Shown piece by piece: positions 42,686 to 54,112 of a stretch of 64,000 bases of DNA. Both the position numbers and the translations under genes were made by a program. Under the pieces are notes generated by a model. The model saw only the letters and a program-made list of their open reading frames with translations, did not search any database and was not told where the DNA came from. Position 1 is the first letter of the stretch. Every line of letters begins with the position of its first letter. This stretch comes from Petunia secreta (Eukaryota > Streptophyta > Magnoliopsida > Solanales > Solanaceae). The stretch covers positions 42,980,001 through 43,044,000 of the forward strand of contig JARKIP010000035.1 of assembly GCA_029990175.1 (NCBI GenBank), written 5' to 3'.

Positions 42686-43883
42686 TGTACCTACACAAGT
42701 AACAAACATTAGCAAACAACCTCACACACTCCCTCACTTGAGATCACTCGGTTCTCTCGTTTAGTGGTGGTGGCTATTTCACTCGACTTGTAGTTCCAAA
42801 GCTTCACGTAGATGAGTAGCAATTCCTCAAATCAACCAAACTATTCACGAGTCAAGCACACTCCGGGGTGAGTGGAGTTAATAGGACTCAATGAAAGCTA
42901 GGCACTTTGAAGTGAGGACTTGAATCAAAAAGAGTCTAGGAATCTTCTTGGAATTCTACTCTCCAACTAATGCACGAATCAACCTAAAATCAATGAAATA
43001 TTAGTGCTAATTAAGTAGAAAGATTACTTAGATAGGCACTAATAAGAGATTAGGCAACAAAGAAAAAGCAAACCTAGAAGAAACTACCCAAAAACAACCC
43101 TTCAGTGATTTAGGCGGAGCGCCCAAAATTTGGTGCAGTGGGGTTGGGCAGGCGGGGCGCCTGGGATTTAGGCGGAGCGCCTGGGGCAAGAACAAGTCAG
43201 GCGGGGCGCCCAAACTTTAGGCGGAGCGCCTGGACGAAGAACACCTGGGTTTTTCCACTCCGTGTTCTTCGTTTTCAATCCAATTTCTAGGTCGATTCCA
43301 AGGTGTTTTGGCCAAATCCAAGGTACCCAAAGTTGCTCCTTGATACAACCTACAATCCCCAATCAAATTCACACCCAAACAACCAACAAATAATGTTCAA
43401 TCAAGATTCAAAGTTTTCAAGTTTGGGGTTTCAACATGGGTTTCAAGGTTCAAGGGTGGGTTTTGATTCTTCAAAAACTATGTTACCGAACTCCGAATCA
43501 CACGATTCTTGTTGCAAATTGTTCGGTTTTCAATAGAGATCAATCTCCAATAATCAATTCCAAAACCCCACAAACACACAACCCAAAACCAATCAAATTC
43601 CTCAAGAACAAGGGTTTGGTAGGGTTTATCAACAATTGGGGTTTTCAATTTTCAATTCAATCCAATCCCAAAAAATTTGGTACCCAATCGTCAAGTTTTC
43701 AACAAGGATCAATAATCTATAACACCCACTTCAAGAATCACAATCACCAAAAAGTTACACCAATTTTTGAATTTTTGAATTTTTTGAATTTTTTTGTAAT
43801 TTTCAACGACAAGAAATCTAAACAAACTAACCTAAGCACAAAGAATCAAGGGTCGGGGTTCGTAAGAACGATACCCAAACCTT
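42686..43883 (-). other. I leader
   Basis: Non-coding. Five or more micro-palindromes at 43111-43231, for example CAGGCGGGGCGCCTG (43149-43163). T-rich tract near 43780 equals the A-rich tract of the other leaders. Ends (rc) GCTAATG, T-rich, TTGTGTAG before the gag ATG. Confidence 0.7.
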
Positions 43884-43895
43884 GCTCTGATACTA
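43884..43895 (-). other. Primer-binding site of I
   Basis: The rc reads TAGTATCAGAGC, one mismatch to the initiator-Met site. Confidence 0.9.
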
Positions 43896-43898
43896 AAC

Positions 43899-44578
43899 TG
43901 ATAAGAATCAAAAGCGGAAAATAAAAAGGATAAGAACGAGACGTATCTCGATCACAAATCTCAAGTAGCAACGGAGAACTTGTTCCGTTACACCCCGAGA
44001 GGAGGTCAAGAACACCTACGCTAGGCAACTACCCTCGAGCTAACGTGAGCACGCAAGTAGAATGGTCGGGGGGATTGGAATTCATCTAGATCCGCTAGAG
44101 GAAGAACAAGTCCCAATTCAAGGTTTTTCATTCAATAAGAGTTCAACTCTTCAACACAAGTGTTTGTTTTTCATCAAAGGTAAGCTAATGAAAATAATAA
44201 CACTTCTAGCTATTTATAGGTGTTTTAGACATCATATGAAAGGTCTAATATGCCCACACTTAGGATTAGAAACATAGGACCACGTAGGGTCAAAATAGTC
44301 TTAACACTAACTAGGAATTCACCCTTCAACGTTTTGGGCGGGGCGCCCGGATTTGGGGCAGAGCGCCCAAGTTCTTGATCAGTGGGGTGGCCCAGGCCTA
44401 GGCTCCCTCAGGCGGAGCGCCTGGATGACTGGGCTGCTCCCCTTGCACTTTAAGCACTCGAAACGGCTTCCAATCGCTTCCTTCTTCTAGGCCCTTCCTC
44501 ATCAAGTGTAGGTGTACTCCTTGGATGTCCTTAGCTTGGCTCCGAGTGAAGGGTCTTGTGGGGGTTTGCGTCTTGTCA
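43899..44578 (-). repeat. I 5' LTR (680 bp)
   Basis: Partner of 37063-37776; lacks 34 bases within the palindrome array (after GTGGGGTGG). TATA box rc TATAAATA at 44211-44218. Confidence 0.92.
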
Positions 44579-44583
44579 GGTGC

Positions 44584-46306
44584 TGAGCTAAAACTGAACT
44601 GGTAACTGTCTGGTGTTATGGGCTATATCCCCCCCAAATCAGGTAACTGAAAACTTGGACTAGCGTCATGTATAATCATGCAGTGCATACTACGGCTAGA
44701 TACGTGTATATAGTGTTATGGGCTATATCCCCCCCAGCCAGTAATATCTAGTCTCTCTGGTCAGAGTGTGTGAATGACACCCGATCAAACTAGATGTTCC
44801 AACTCCCGCCTGAACCAGAGGGGCTGTATCCCCCAGACGGGTAGTATCATACGCGACCGGACTATGTGTCCAATGTCCAGCCTCTATGGGGGACTCCAAA
44901 TCACACATAACATGACCACAATATAAGCATAAGCATGTATGAGGCATAACACATGTGGCAGCAATATATATGCATTCGAAGGAATGATAAAAAACTCTGT
45001 ATGGAATTATAGACACAACCTGAAACTTAGAATTTGTCCAAATCTTTGAATTTCTATAAAAGTTTCGTTAGAGTTTCCCATGAAACTGGATGATCCACAA
45101 AAACAGAACCAGCACTATACTATATACGGGAATGGATACCTGGATAAATTGATAACATAAACATGTTAATCGGATAACAAGATGAGACAACTGGATGACA
45201 TAACAAATCCGCAGATAGAATGTCTGGACAGCACCACTGTCCTGAATTTCAACAAAATTTTCAGAGTATAGATCTAAGTTCTAGACTTCATAGTTTCATG
45301 AAATTTTTAGATATATGTCTTAGGTTTCTGGGGATTTTTAAAGAATCTAAATATCAATTTTGTACAAGGATTTATGATCAATATACTAACAACTTTCCAA
45401 AGATCAAAACAATTTTCCAGATTTTGAATCGTTTTGTCTTGCTGATTTGGACGTCTTTCACCTTGGATTTTAGTACCAAATTAAGTATATACAAGGTTTC
45501 CTTGGTACCATGCCAGTTTCTCAGAAGAAATACTAAGTTTAGAACTAAGAAAAGCTTCAAAAGCTAAAAGATACATGCCTTGCCAAAAGAAAGGTTTAAT
45601 GTTACATACCTTTGATGTTTCTTGTAACTACCTTGTTTTCCTTGAATTCAACACCTTCTAAAACTTAAACAAGCTATAATACATCATTTAGGTACTTTAC
45701 TTAGCCATGAAGTAATTCTAAAACTCAAACAATAGACGAAATTGAAGGTAGCATAACGTTCCCTTAATCGCGTAGAGCGTTTTGACGCAATCCGTCTTCA
45801 ATTTTGAGTTAAGATTTGTGTCCTTCCTTCAAAATCATAAAATTTTCTTAAAACATAATGAGAGCACTGTTTCTCTCTTTGGATTTCTAGAAATGACGAG
45901 ATATGAGAGGATTTTTCCTTTTATACTTGAAACATTTCAGTTTTAGTCCTCTTTTGCACTTATGTCTCTTTTTCTGCCCTGACTTCCGATGCTCATATCT
46001 TTTTATCTATATGTTGTATGAACAAACCGTCAAAAGTTTAGGAAACTGCACTCCAAGATCTTCAATTTGGTATATGATATATCCCTAAAAGACCTCATAT
46101 AACACATGGAATTAATTGCTGAAAAAGCTTCATTACAAGGCAATTCGTTAGTCGGTTTTTCCGCAACTTAAATCCAATTTTTCCCGAACTTTATATTCAA
46201 CATATAAACATCATATATGGTCATATTATGACTTTAAACTCACTTAAATTATTCTTAACATGTCATTAAAATGATATACGTCACTTTAGACATACGGGGT
46301 GTACCA
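44584..46306 (-). repeat. G 3' LTR, U3 piece
   Basis: Matches the plus-strand LTR at 51641-53380 in reverse complement and ends with rc LTR start TGGTACACCCCGTATG. The three pieces total about 2,444 bases against 2,467 for the plus-strand LTR. PPT (rc of ATCTTCCCCCGT) at 46307-46318. Confidence 0.9.
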
Positions 46307-46374
46307 ATCTTCCCCCGTTAGGAACAGTCATCCTCGAATGTTAAATGAAGTATGTAGAAGCATTAGGCAATGAT

Positions 46375-48927
46375 CTGTTACATTCTTGAAGTAGTGAAGA
46401 GATGTGGATATTTGGCTCTCATGTAATTTCCAGCTTCCCAAGTTATTTCTTCTACATTATTGCTTTGCTATAACATCTTAACTAAAGGAATATCTTTCGT
46501 CCTTAGTCGACGAATCTATCTGTCTAAAATTGCAACTGGCACCTCTTCATAAGTCAACTGCTTTGTGATCTGAACATCATCTACTGGTAAAACTCTAGAA
46601 GGATCTCCGACATATTTTTTTGAGCATGGAAACATGAAATACTGGATGGACCTCTTGAAGGTCTGCTGGAAGGTCTAATTCATAAGCGACACGCCCAATT
46701 AACATGATAACGTGATATGGACCAATGAATCTAGGCTTAAGCTTGCCCTTCTTTTTGAATCTCATAACGCCTTTCAATCTGAAATTCTAAATTTCGATGT
46801 CGGTTATTTGCATAAGACTTCTGCCTACTCTGTGCTGCTAATAATATTTCCATGATTAACTTGACTTTATCAACTGCCTGTTGGATTAAATCTGGACCTA
46901 TTAATTGAGACTCGCCAACCTCAAACCATCCTATAGGAGACCTGCATTTGCGCCCATACAAAGCTTCATATGGCGCCATCTATATGCTAGAATGATAGCT
47001 ATTATTATATGCAAACTCTATCAACAGTAGATGATCACTCTAGCTGCCTCCAAAATCTAATACGTAAGCTCTAAGCATATCTTCTAATGTCTGAATGGTC
47101 TGCTCAGCCTGTCCATCTGTCTGGGGATGAAATTTTATGCTCGAATTCACATGTGTCCCTAAACCTGTTTGGAACGATCGCTAGAAATTAGCTGTAAACT
47201 GGTGCGCCCCTGTCTGAAATAATAGATACTGGAATACCATGTAGGTGCACTATCTATCTGATATAAAGTCTGGCATAATCCTCTGCTGTATATGTAGTTC
47301 TAACAGGCAAGAAATGAGCTGATTTAGTAAGCCTGTCAACTATAACACAAATAGAGTAATACCTGCTCCGCTTACGGGGCAAGCCTGTAATGAAGTCCAT
47401 ATTCATTGCTTCCCATTTCTATGATGGAATCTCGATTTCCTATAACAAGCCACTAGGTTTTTGATGCTTGACTTAACCTGCTGGCAGTTAGGACACTGAG
47501 CCACAAATTCTGCTATGTCACGCTTCATTTCGTCCTACCAGTAAATCTGCCTAAGATCATGGTACATCTTAGTCGAACCTAGATAAATAGTGTACCTAGA
47601 ATAATGTGCCTCTGCTATAATCTGTCCACGTAAATCTGCCACATCAGGAACACAAGGTCTATCTTTATAACTAAGAACCCCGTCACTAGTAACCTGTATG
47701 GTAATTTCATTTTTCTTCTAGCTATCTGTTTGTATTCGACTAGAACAGGATCCTCATACTGGTGCTGTTTTACTTCTGTCACTAGGCAAGTAGTGGCTGA
47801 ATTCTGAACTGTGACTCCTGCACCCTCTGAATCTATTAATCTGACTCCAATGCTGGCTAACTGGTGGAGTGTATGAGCTAACTCTCTTTTCTGTGGCTGT
47901 AAATAAGACATACTACCCATACACTTACGACTAAGGGCATCAGCAACAACATTCGCTTTACCCGGATGATAAAGTATGTCTATGTCATAGTCCTTCAGCA
48001 ACTCTAGCCACCGTCTCTACCGTAGGCTTCTGCATAAATATGTATTGGAGGCTCTTGTAATCTGTATAAATAATGTCTCCAAATCTTTTATGCATGAATG
48101 ACTACTGTAAGCTCTAGATCATGGGTAGGGTAGTTCTGCTCGTTCTTTTTCAGCTGCCTAGAAGCATAGGCAATTACTCTTTCATGGTGTTCTTTAGTTC
48201 TTGGAAGCTGTGCTTGCAAGAATCAGACCACTCAAGTTTAGCTATTTTCTGTGGCAATTTGGTCAGTGGAGCTACAATGGAGGAAAAACCCTCTACGAAC
48301 CTTCTGTAATAACTTACCAAACCCAAAAAACTACGTACTTCAGTTGGTGTCGTAAGTCTGGGCCAATTCTTCACAGCCGCGATATTCCGACCATCTCTTT
48401 AATTCCTTCTGCTGAAACTATATGGCCAAGAAATACCACTGAATCTAACCATAATTTACACTTTGAGAACTTAGAATATAATTGCTGGTCCCGAAGAGTA
48501 CCCAATACTGTGCGTAGGTGCTCCGCATGAGTTGAGAATATCATCAATAAATATGATCACAAATAAATCTAGAAAAGGCCTGACTACGTTATTCATCAGA
48601 TCCATAAATACTGCAGGGGCAATAGTTAGTCCAAACGACATCACTAAAAACTCATTATAGCCATACCTAGTCCTGAATGCAGTCTTAGGTATATCAGATT
48701 CTGCGACTCTAACTTGATGATAGCCTGATCGCAAATCTATCTTCGAGAAGCACTTGATTGTGACTTTATTTAGCTGTCTATAATCTATGCACATGTCTAG
48801 AGAACCATCTTTCTTTTTCACAAATAATACCGAGGCTCCCCACGGGGAAATGCTGGGTCTTATGAGGCCTTTATCTAACAAATCCTTCAGTTGCTCCTTA
48901 AGTTCTTTCTGTTATGCAAGTGCCATC
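46375..48927 (-). pseudogene. G pol remnant: RT, RNase H, integrase, chromodomain (Tekay-type)
   Basis: RT N-terminal part at 48881-48471 (LDKGLIRPSISPWGA, FVKKKDGS, IDYRQLNKVTIK) with FIDDIL near 48545; RT end at 48374-48174; RNase H end ADALSRK near 47925. The integrase is badly broken (47600-46980), then the C-terminal GPYHVI and HPVFHVSMLKK near 46620. A chromodomain follows (46612-46375: YEEVPVAILD, ITWEAGNYM) with two stops. There is a deletion of about 15 residues between TIK and CFSKIDLR. Confidence 0.85.
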
Positions 48928-50180
48928 CTAAAGAACATGCCCCTGATGGCGTGCTGGTGCTAAGGAGGCAACTGCTGATCTAGCTGGCTGGGCTGCACCA
49001 CTACCACCCCTAGTCGGGAAATCTCTCATAAAATGGTCTGCCTTTTGAAAAATATAACGAGTATCAACTCCTAACTTACATGGTCTCAAGTGGCGTCTAC
49101 CACAATCTGGACATTTGGGATATGTCTGACTGGCCTGTACAGAAATACCACGATGCTTAAATCCTGAAGCCTGTGTTGCGTGAGTAGATCTGGACTGAGG
49201 AGGTCTATCAGATCTCAGGCCACGAGACTGTGGAGATATACTAGCTGGTGGCTGTCTAACACTCTGTTGTCTACTCGCTCCAGACGTCTTTCTAAATGAA
49301 CCAGAAAATCTGCCTCTCTTGTGTAACACTCTATCCCTGTCGGATTTCTGTTTCTGCTTCTGCTTCCCCTCCTCAAGTGATAAAGCAAATTCCTGAATAT
49401 GTGATGTGTTCATACCTGAATGCATAGCAACCGTCATACACTCGTTCACCAGACGTGGACCTAGTCACACTACATACCTGTGAATTCTATCCTCCATACT
49501 AGCTACCACAGTAGGGTCAAACCTTACTAAGAAATTAAAGCAATAACTATACTTTTCTACGCTCAAACACCCATGTCTCAAGGTCAGGAACCGATCGGCA
49601 CGTTCTCTCTATGTCTCTATAGGCATATACGAATGAAAGAAGGTATCCAAGAATTCCTACCAAGTTGCCGGAGTAGAATCTGGCCCTTTGGAGGCTCCCA
49701 CGTTTGATATCACCCTGCTGCTAGGTCATGCAATCTAAATACAACTAACTCTACTGACTCTTTGTCTGACACGTGTATGACCCTCAATACCCTGGCTATC
49801 CTCATAAGGAAATCTTGAGGGTCCTCTCCTATACGGCATCCAGTAAAGACTGAAGGCTCTAGTCAGATAAAATCCCTGATCCTGGATGCAGTATCTCCCT
49901 GGGAATCTAAACTATGCTGTCTAGTCTGAGTAACTACAACACTAGTCAATAATTTGATGGCATCCCTCACTTCGTGCCCCTGACTATCAGGCTGAGGAGC
50001 TGGAGGTATGGCAGCTGCAGTCCCTCTAATATCGCCCTGAACTGAAGGGATCTGTGAGGCCTCAGATGGAGCCTCAGGTCTGAACTCCTCACTCTCATCC
50101 ACCTCAGGTGGCACTCTACTAGTACCCTGGCCGGCAGTAGCCTTGCCCTTCTAGCAGCTGTTAGTTTGTTTCGGCGGCAT
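48928..50180 (-). pseudogene. G gag remnant (Tekay-type)
   Basis: ATG at 50180-50178 (MPPKQTNSC), then a stop. Capsid part degenerate (50114-49460). Zinc-knuckle region near 49130-49030 reads CPDCGRRHLRPC and a second, mutated knuckle (DTRYIFQKADHFMRDF), where two cysteines are lost. Confidence 0.8.
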
Positions 50181-50369
50181 CGCTTAGCTGAAAACACTAT
50201 TGTTAGAGGGCTGAATTCTATAATTATGGCTCTATCGCATGATCTAGAGAAGAAAGAAAGACAACTGTCCTGAAGTGCCTTGTAGCCTCCTGTTCAAAAG
50301 TATGGCGCACAACATACTCCTAAACAAGACTCTACTAGACACGGCCTGTAGACACCCTAGGACTGAACT

Positions 50370-50381
50370 GCTCTGATACCA
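50370..50381 (-). other. Primer-binding site of G
   Basis: The rc reads TGGTATCAGAGC, exact; the LTR end follows after 4 bases. Confidence 0.93.
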
Positions 50382-50385
50382 CTTT

Positions 50386-51640
50386 TGTCACGACCCAACC
50401 TAGGGTCACGACGGATGACCAACACTAACTGTCGATCATCATTAATCCTGCTGATAATCTGCTAACCATGAATATAACTGATAAATAGAATAAGCATAAA
50501 CTTTACTGATAAGAATTATGCAATGCAAAATGCAGACAGGCTAACATACTGACAGAACCACACAGGGACATATCTATAGGCCTCTAAGAGTGCTGAACTG
50601 AATATACAAAGGATGGGACAAGGCCCTGCAGTACCCAAATTGGCTGACTGAACACATACCGAACGACAAGTAACTCCGGGAGTAAGCGGAGTGACTCCAA
50701 TAGCTGATAAATGGCCTACTAACGTGGTCCAACATTGATCTATCTGTACCTGCGCGACATGAAATGTAGTGCCCCAAAAAAGGGCGTGAGTATGATATGT
50801 ACCAAGTATGTAAGGCATGAGCATATAATATATCATAGCTGAATGAAACTGTAAGGCTGGAATATAAATATGTAAATATGAGCTGGAGCATAGCAATATA
50901 TCTGGATATCTGAAGAACTTACTAAACATGATTTGAATATAAACTGAAGTCTAGCTGAATCTGAAACTGAAGACTGAGCTGAACTATACTGATAAATAAC
51001 TATAATATGACTGATAACTGGTAACTTGAAACTGGAACTGATAACTGTCGACTGATCCTGAGGCTAAGAACTGGTGGCTGATAACTGAGAACTGATAAAC
51101 TGGTGCTGAGCTAAAACTGAACTGTTATCTGAACAGGTACCTGTCTAGTGTTATGGGCTATATCCCCCGAAATCAGGTAATTGAAAACCTGGACTAGCCT
51201 CATGTATAATCATGCAGTGCATACTGCGGCTATATGCGCGTATATAACAAACCTGGTGGGTGTTATTGACTATATCCCCCCCAGCCAGTAATATCTAGTC
51301 TCTCTGGTCAGAGTGTGTGAATGACACCCGGTCACACAAGGTGTTCCAACTCCCGCCTAAACTAGAGGGGCTGTATCCCCTAGACGGGTAGTATCACACG
51401 CGACCGGACTGAGTGTCCAATGTCCAGCCTCTGTGGGGGACTCCAAATCACACATAACATGATTACAATTTAAGCATAAGCATGTATGAGGCATAACACA
51501 TGTGGCAACAATATATATGGATTCGAAGGAATGATAAGAAAACTCTGGATGGAATTATAGACACAACCTGAAACTTAGAATTTGTCCAACTCTTTGAATT
51601 TCTATAAAAATTTCGGCACAGTTTCCCCTGAAAATGGATA
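50386..51640 (-). repeat. G 5' LTR, truncated (1,255 bp, U5 side only)
   Basis: Starts TGTCACGACCC next to the PBS and matches the last 1.25 kb of the LTR. It stops at 51640 in the middle of the LTR, where a complete LTR in the other orientation begins. Confidence 0.9.
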
Positions 51641-54107
51641 TGTTACACCCAGTATGTCTAAAGTGACGTATATCATTTTAATGAAATGTTAAAAATGATT
51701 TAAGTGCGTTTAAATTCATAATATGACCATATATGATGTTTATATATTGAATATAAAGTTTGGGAAAAATTGGATTTAAGTTGCGGAAAAACCGACTAAG
51801 GAATTGCCTTGTAATGAAGCTTTTTCAGCAATTAATTCCGTGTGTTATATGAGGTCTTTTAGAGACATATAATATACCAAATTGAAGGTCTTGAAGTGTA
51901 GTTTCCATAACTTTTGATGGTTTGTACATATAACATATAGATCAAAAGATATGAGCATCAGAAGTCAGGACAGAAAAAGGGACATAAGCGCAAAAGAGGA
52001 CTAAAACTGAAATGTTTCAAGTATAAAAGGAAAAATCCTCTCATATCTCGTCATTTCTAGAAATCCAAAGAGAGAAACAGTGCTCTCATTATATTTTAAG
52101 AAAATTTTATAATTTGAACGAAGGACACCAATCTTAACTCGAAATTGAAGACGGATTGAAAACGCTCTACGTGATTAATGTAACATTATACTACCTTCAA
52201 TTTCGTCTATTGTTTGAGTTTTAGAATTACTTCATGGCTAAGTAAAGTACCTAAATGATGTATTATAGCTTGTTTAAGATTTAGAAGGTGTTGAATTCAA
52301 GGGAAACAAGGTTTAGAAGCAAGAAACATCAAAGGTATGTAAGACTAAACCTTTCTTTTGGCAAGACATGTATCTTTCAGCTTTTGAAGGTTTTCTTAGT
52401 TCTAAACTTAGTATTTCTTCTGAGAAACTGGTATGGTACCAAGGAAACCCTGTATATACTTAATTTGGTACTAAAATCAAAGGTGAAAGACATCCAAATC
52501 TGCAAGACAAAACGTTTCAAAATCTTGAAAATTGTCTTGATCTTTGGACAGTTGTTAGTATATTGATCATAACTCCTTGTAAAAAATTGATATCTAGATT
52601 CTTTAAGAATCCTCAGAACTCTAAGACATATATCTAAAACTTTCATGAAGACTATGAAGTCTATAACTTTGATCTACACTCTGAAAATTAGGTTGAAAGT
52701 CAGGACAGTGGTGTTGTCAAGACATTCTATCTGTGGATTTGTTATGTCATCCAGTTGTCTCATCTTTTTATCCGATTAACATGTATATGTTATCAGTTTA
52801 TCCGGGTATCCACTCCCGTATATAGTATAGTGTTGGTTCTTTTTTTGCGGATCATCCAGTTTCAGGGGAAGCTCTGCCGAAATTTTTATAGAAATTCAAA
52901 TAGTTGGCCAAATTCTAAGTTTCAGGTTGTGTCTATAATTCCATCCAGAGTTTTCTTATCATACCTTCGAGTCCATATGTATTGTTGCCACATGTGTTAT
53001 GCCTCGTACATGCTTATGCTTATAATGTGATCATGTTATGTGTGATTTGGAGTCCCCCATAGAGGCTGGACATTTGACACACATTCCGATCGCGTGTGAT
53101 ATTACCCGTCTGGGGGATACAGCCCCTCTTGTTCAGGCGGGAGTTGGAATACCTAGTGTGACCGGGTGTCATTCACACACTCTGACCAGAGAGACTAGGT
53201 ATTACTGGCTGGGGGGGATATAGCCCATAACACCCACCAGGTTTGTTATATACGCGTATATAGCCACAGTATTCACTGCTTGATTATACATGAGGCTAGT
53301 CCAGGTTTTCAGTTACCTTATTTGGGGGGATATAGCCTATAACACCAGACAGGTACCAGTTCAGATAACAGTTCAGTTTTAGCTCAGCACCAGTTATCAG
53401 TTCTCAGTTATCAGCCACCAGTTCTTAGCGTCAGGATCAGTTGACAGTTATCAGTTCCAGTTTCAAGTTACCAGTTATCAGTCATATTATAGTTATTTAT
53501 CAGTATAGTTCAGCTCAGTCTTCAGTTTCAGATTCAGCTAGACTTCAGTTTATATTCAGATCATGTTTAGTACGATCTTCAGATATCCAGCTATATTGCT
53601 ATGCTCCAGCTCATATTTACATATTTATATTCCAGCCTTACAGTTTCATTCAGCTATGATATATTATATGCTCATGCCTTACATACTTGGTACATATCGT
53701 GCTCACGCACTTTTCTGGGGCGCTGCATTTCATGTCGCGCAGGTACAGATGGATCAATGTTTGGACCACGTTAGTAGGCCATTTATCAGCTATTGGAGTC
53801 ACTCCGCTTACTTTCGGAGTTACTTATATTTTGGTCTGTGTTCAGTCAGCCAGTTTGGGTATGGTGGGGCCTTGTCCCATCCTTTGTATATTCAGTTCAG
53901 CACTCTTAGAGGCCTGTAGATATGTCCTTTTGTGGTTCTGTCAGTATGTTAGCATGTCAGCATTTTGCATTGCATAATTCTTATCAGTAAAGTTTATGCT
54001 TATTCTGTTTATCAGTTATATTCATGGTTAGCAGATTATAAGCAGGATTAATGATGATCAACACTTAGTGTAGGTCATCCGTCATGACCCTAGGTTGGGT
54101 CGTGATA
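51641..54107 (+). repeat. Complete inverted LTR of the G family (2,467 bp)
   Basis: Plus-strand LTR from TGTTACACCC to GGGTCGTGATA; reverse complement of the G 3' LTR along its whole length. Followed by the TSD copy GGAAT (54108-54112) and E coding sequence. It has no internal region of its own. Confidence 0.9.
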
Positions 54108-54112
54108 GGAAT

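Larger units (their letters stand above)
37063..44578 (-). mobile_element. Element I: CRM-like chromovirus of the E type
   Basis: A 7,516-base minus-strand element with LTRs at 37063-37776 and 43899-44578, flanked by GGTGC (37058-37062, 44579-44583). About a dozen substitutions plus a 34-base deletion separate the LTRs, so it is older than C but fairly young. gag-pol is almost complete with a handful of stops and frameshifts. Confidence 0.93.
29030..54107. mobile_element. Composite insertion G: Tekay-type element with inverted LTRs (H and I nested inside)
   Basis: From left to right: minus-strand 3' LTR (29030-29193, 36506-37062, 44584-46306, split by H and I), minus-strand pol and gag (46375-50180), PBS, a truncated minus-strand 5' LTR (50386-51640), then a complete plus-strand LTR of the same family (51641-54107). 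The outer termini are both U5 ends: 29030 begins TCTCACGACCC (rc of ...GGGTCGTGAGA) and 54107 ends GGGTCGTGATA. The host copies GGAAT flank at 29025-29029 and 54108-54112, and E resumes in register. So the inverted structure occupies one target site. Confidence 0.88.

Noticed and set aside
51641..54107. Plus-strand LTR as a separate solo-LTR insertion into the minus-strand LTR of G
   Set aside because: The five bases before it (GGATA) do not recur after it; instead GGAAT follows, which is the duplication seen at 29025-29029, and the rest of the minus-strand LTR is missing. A later solo insertion would need an additional precise deletion.
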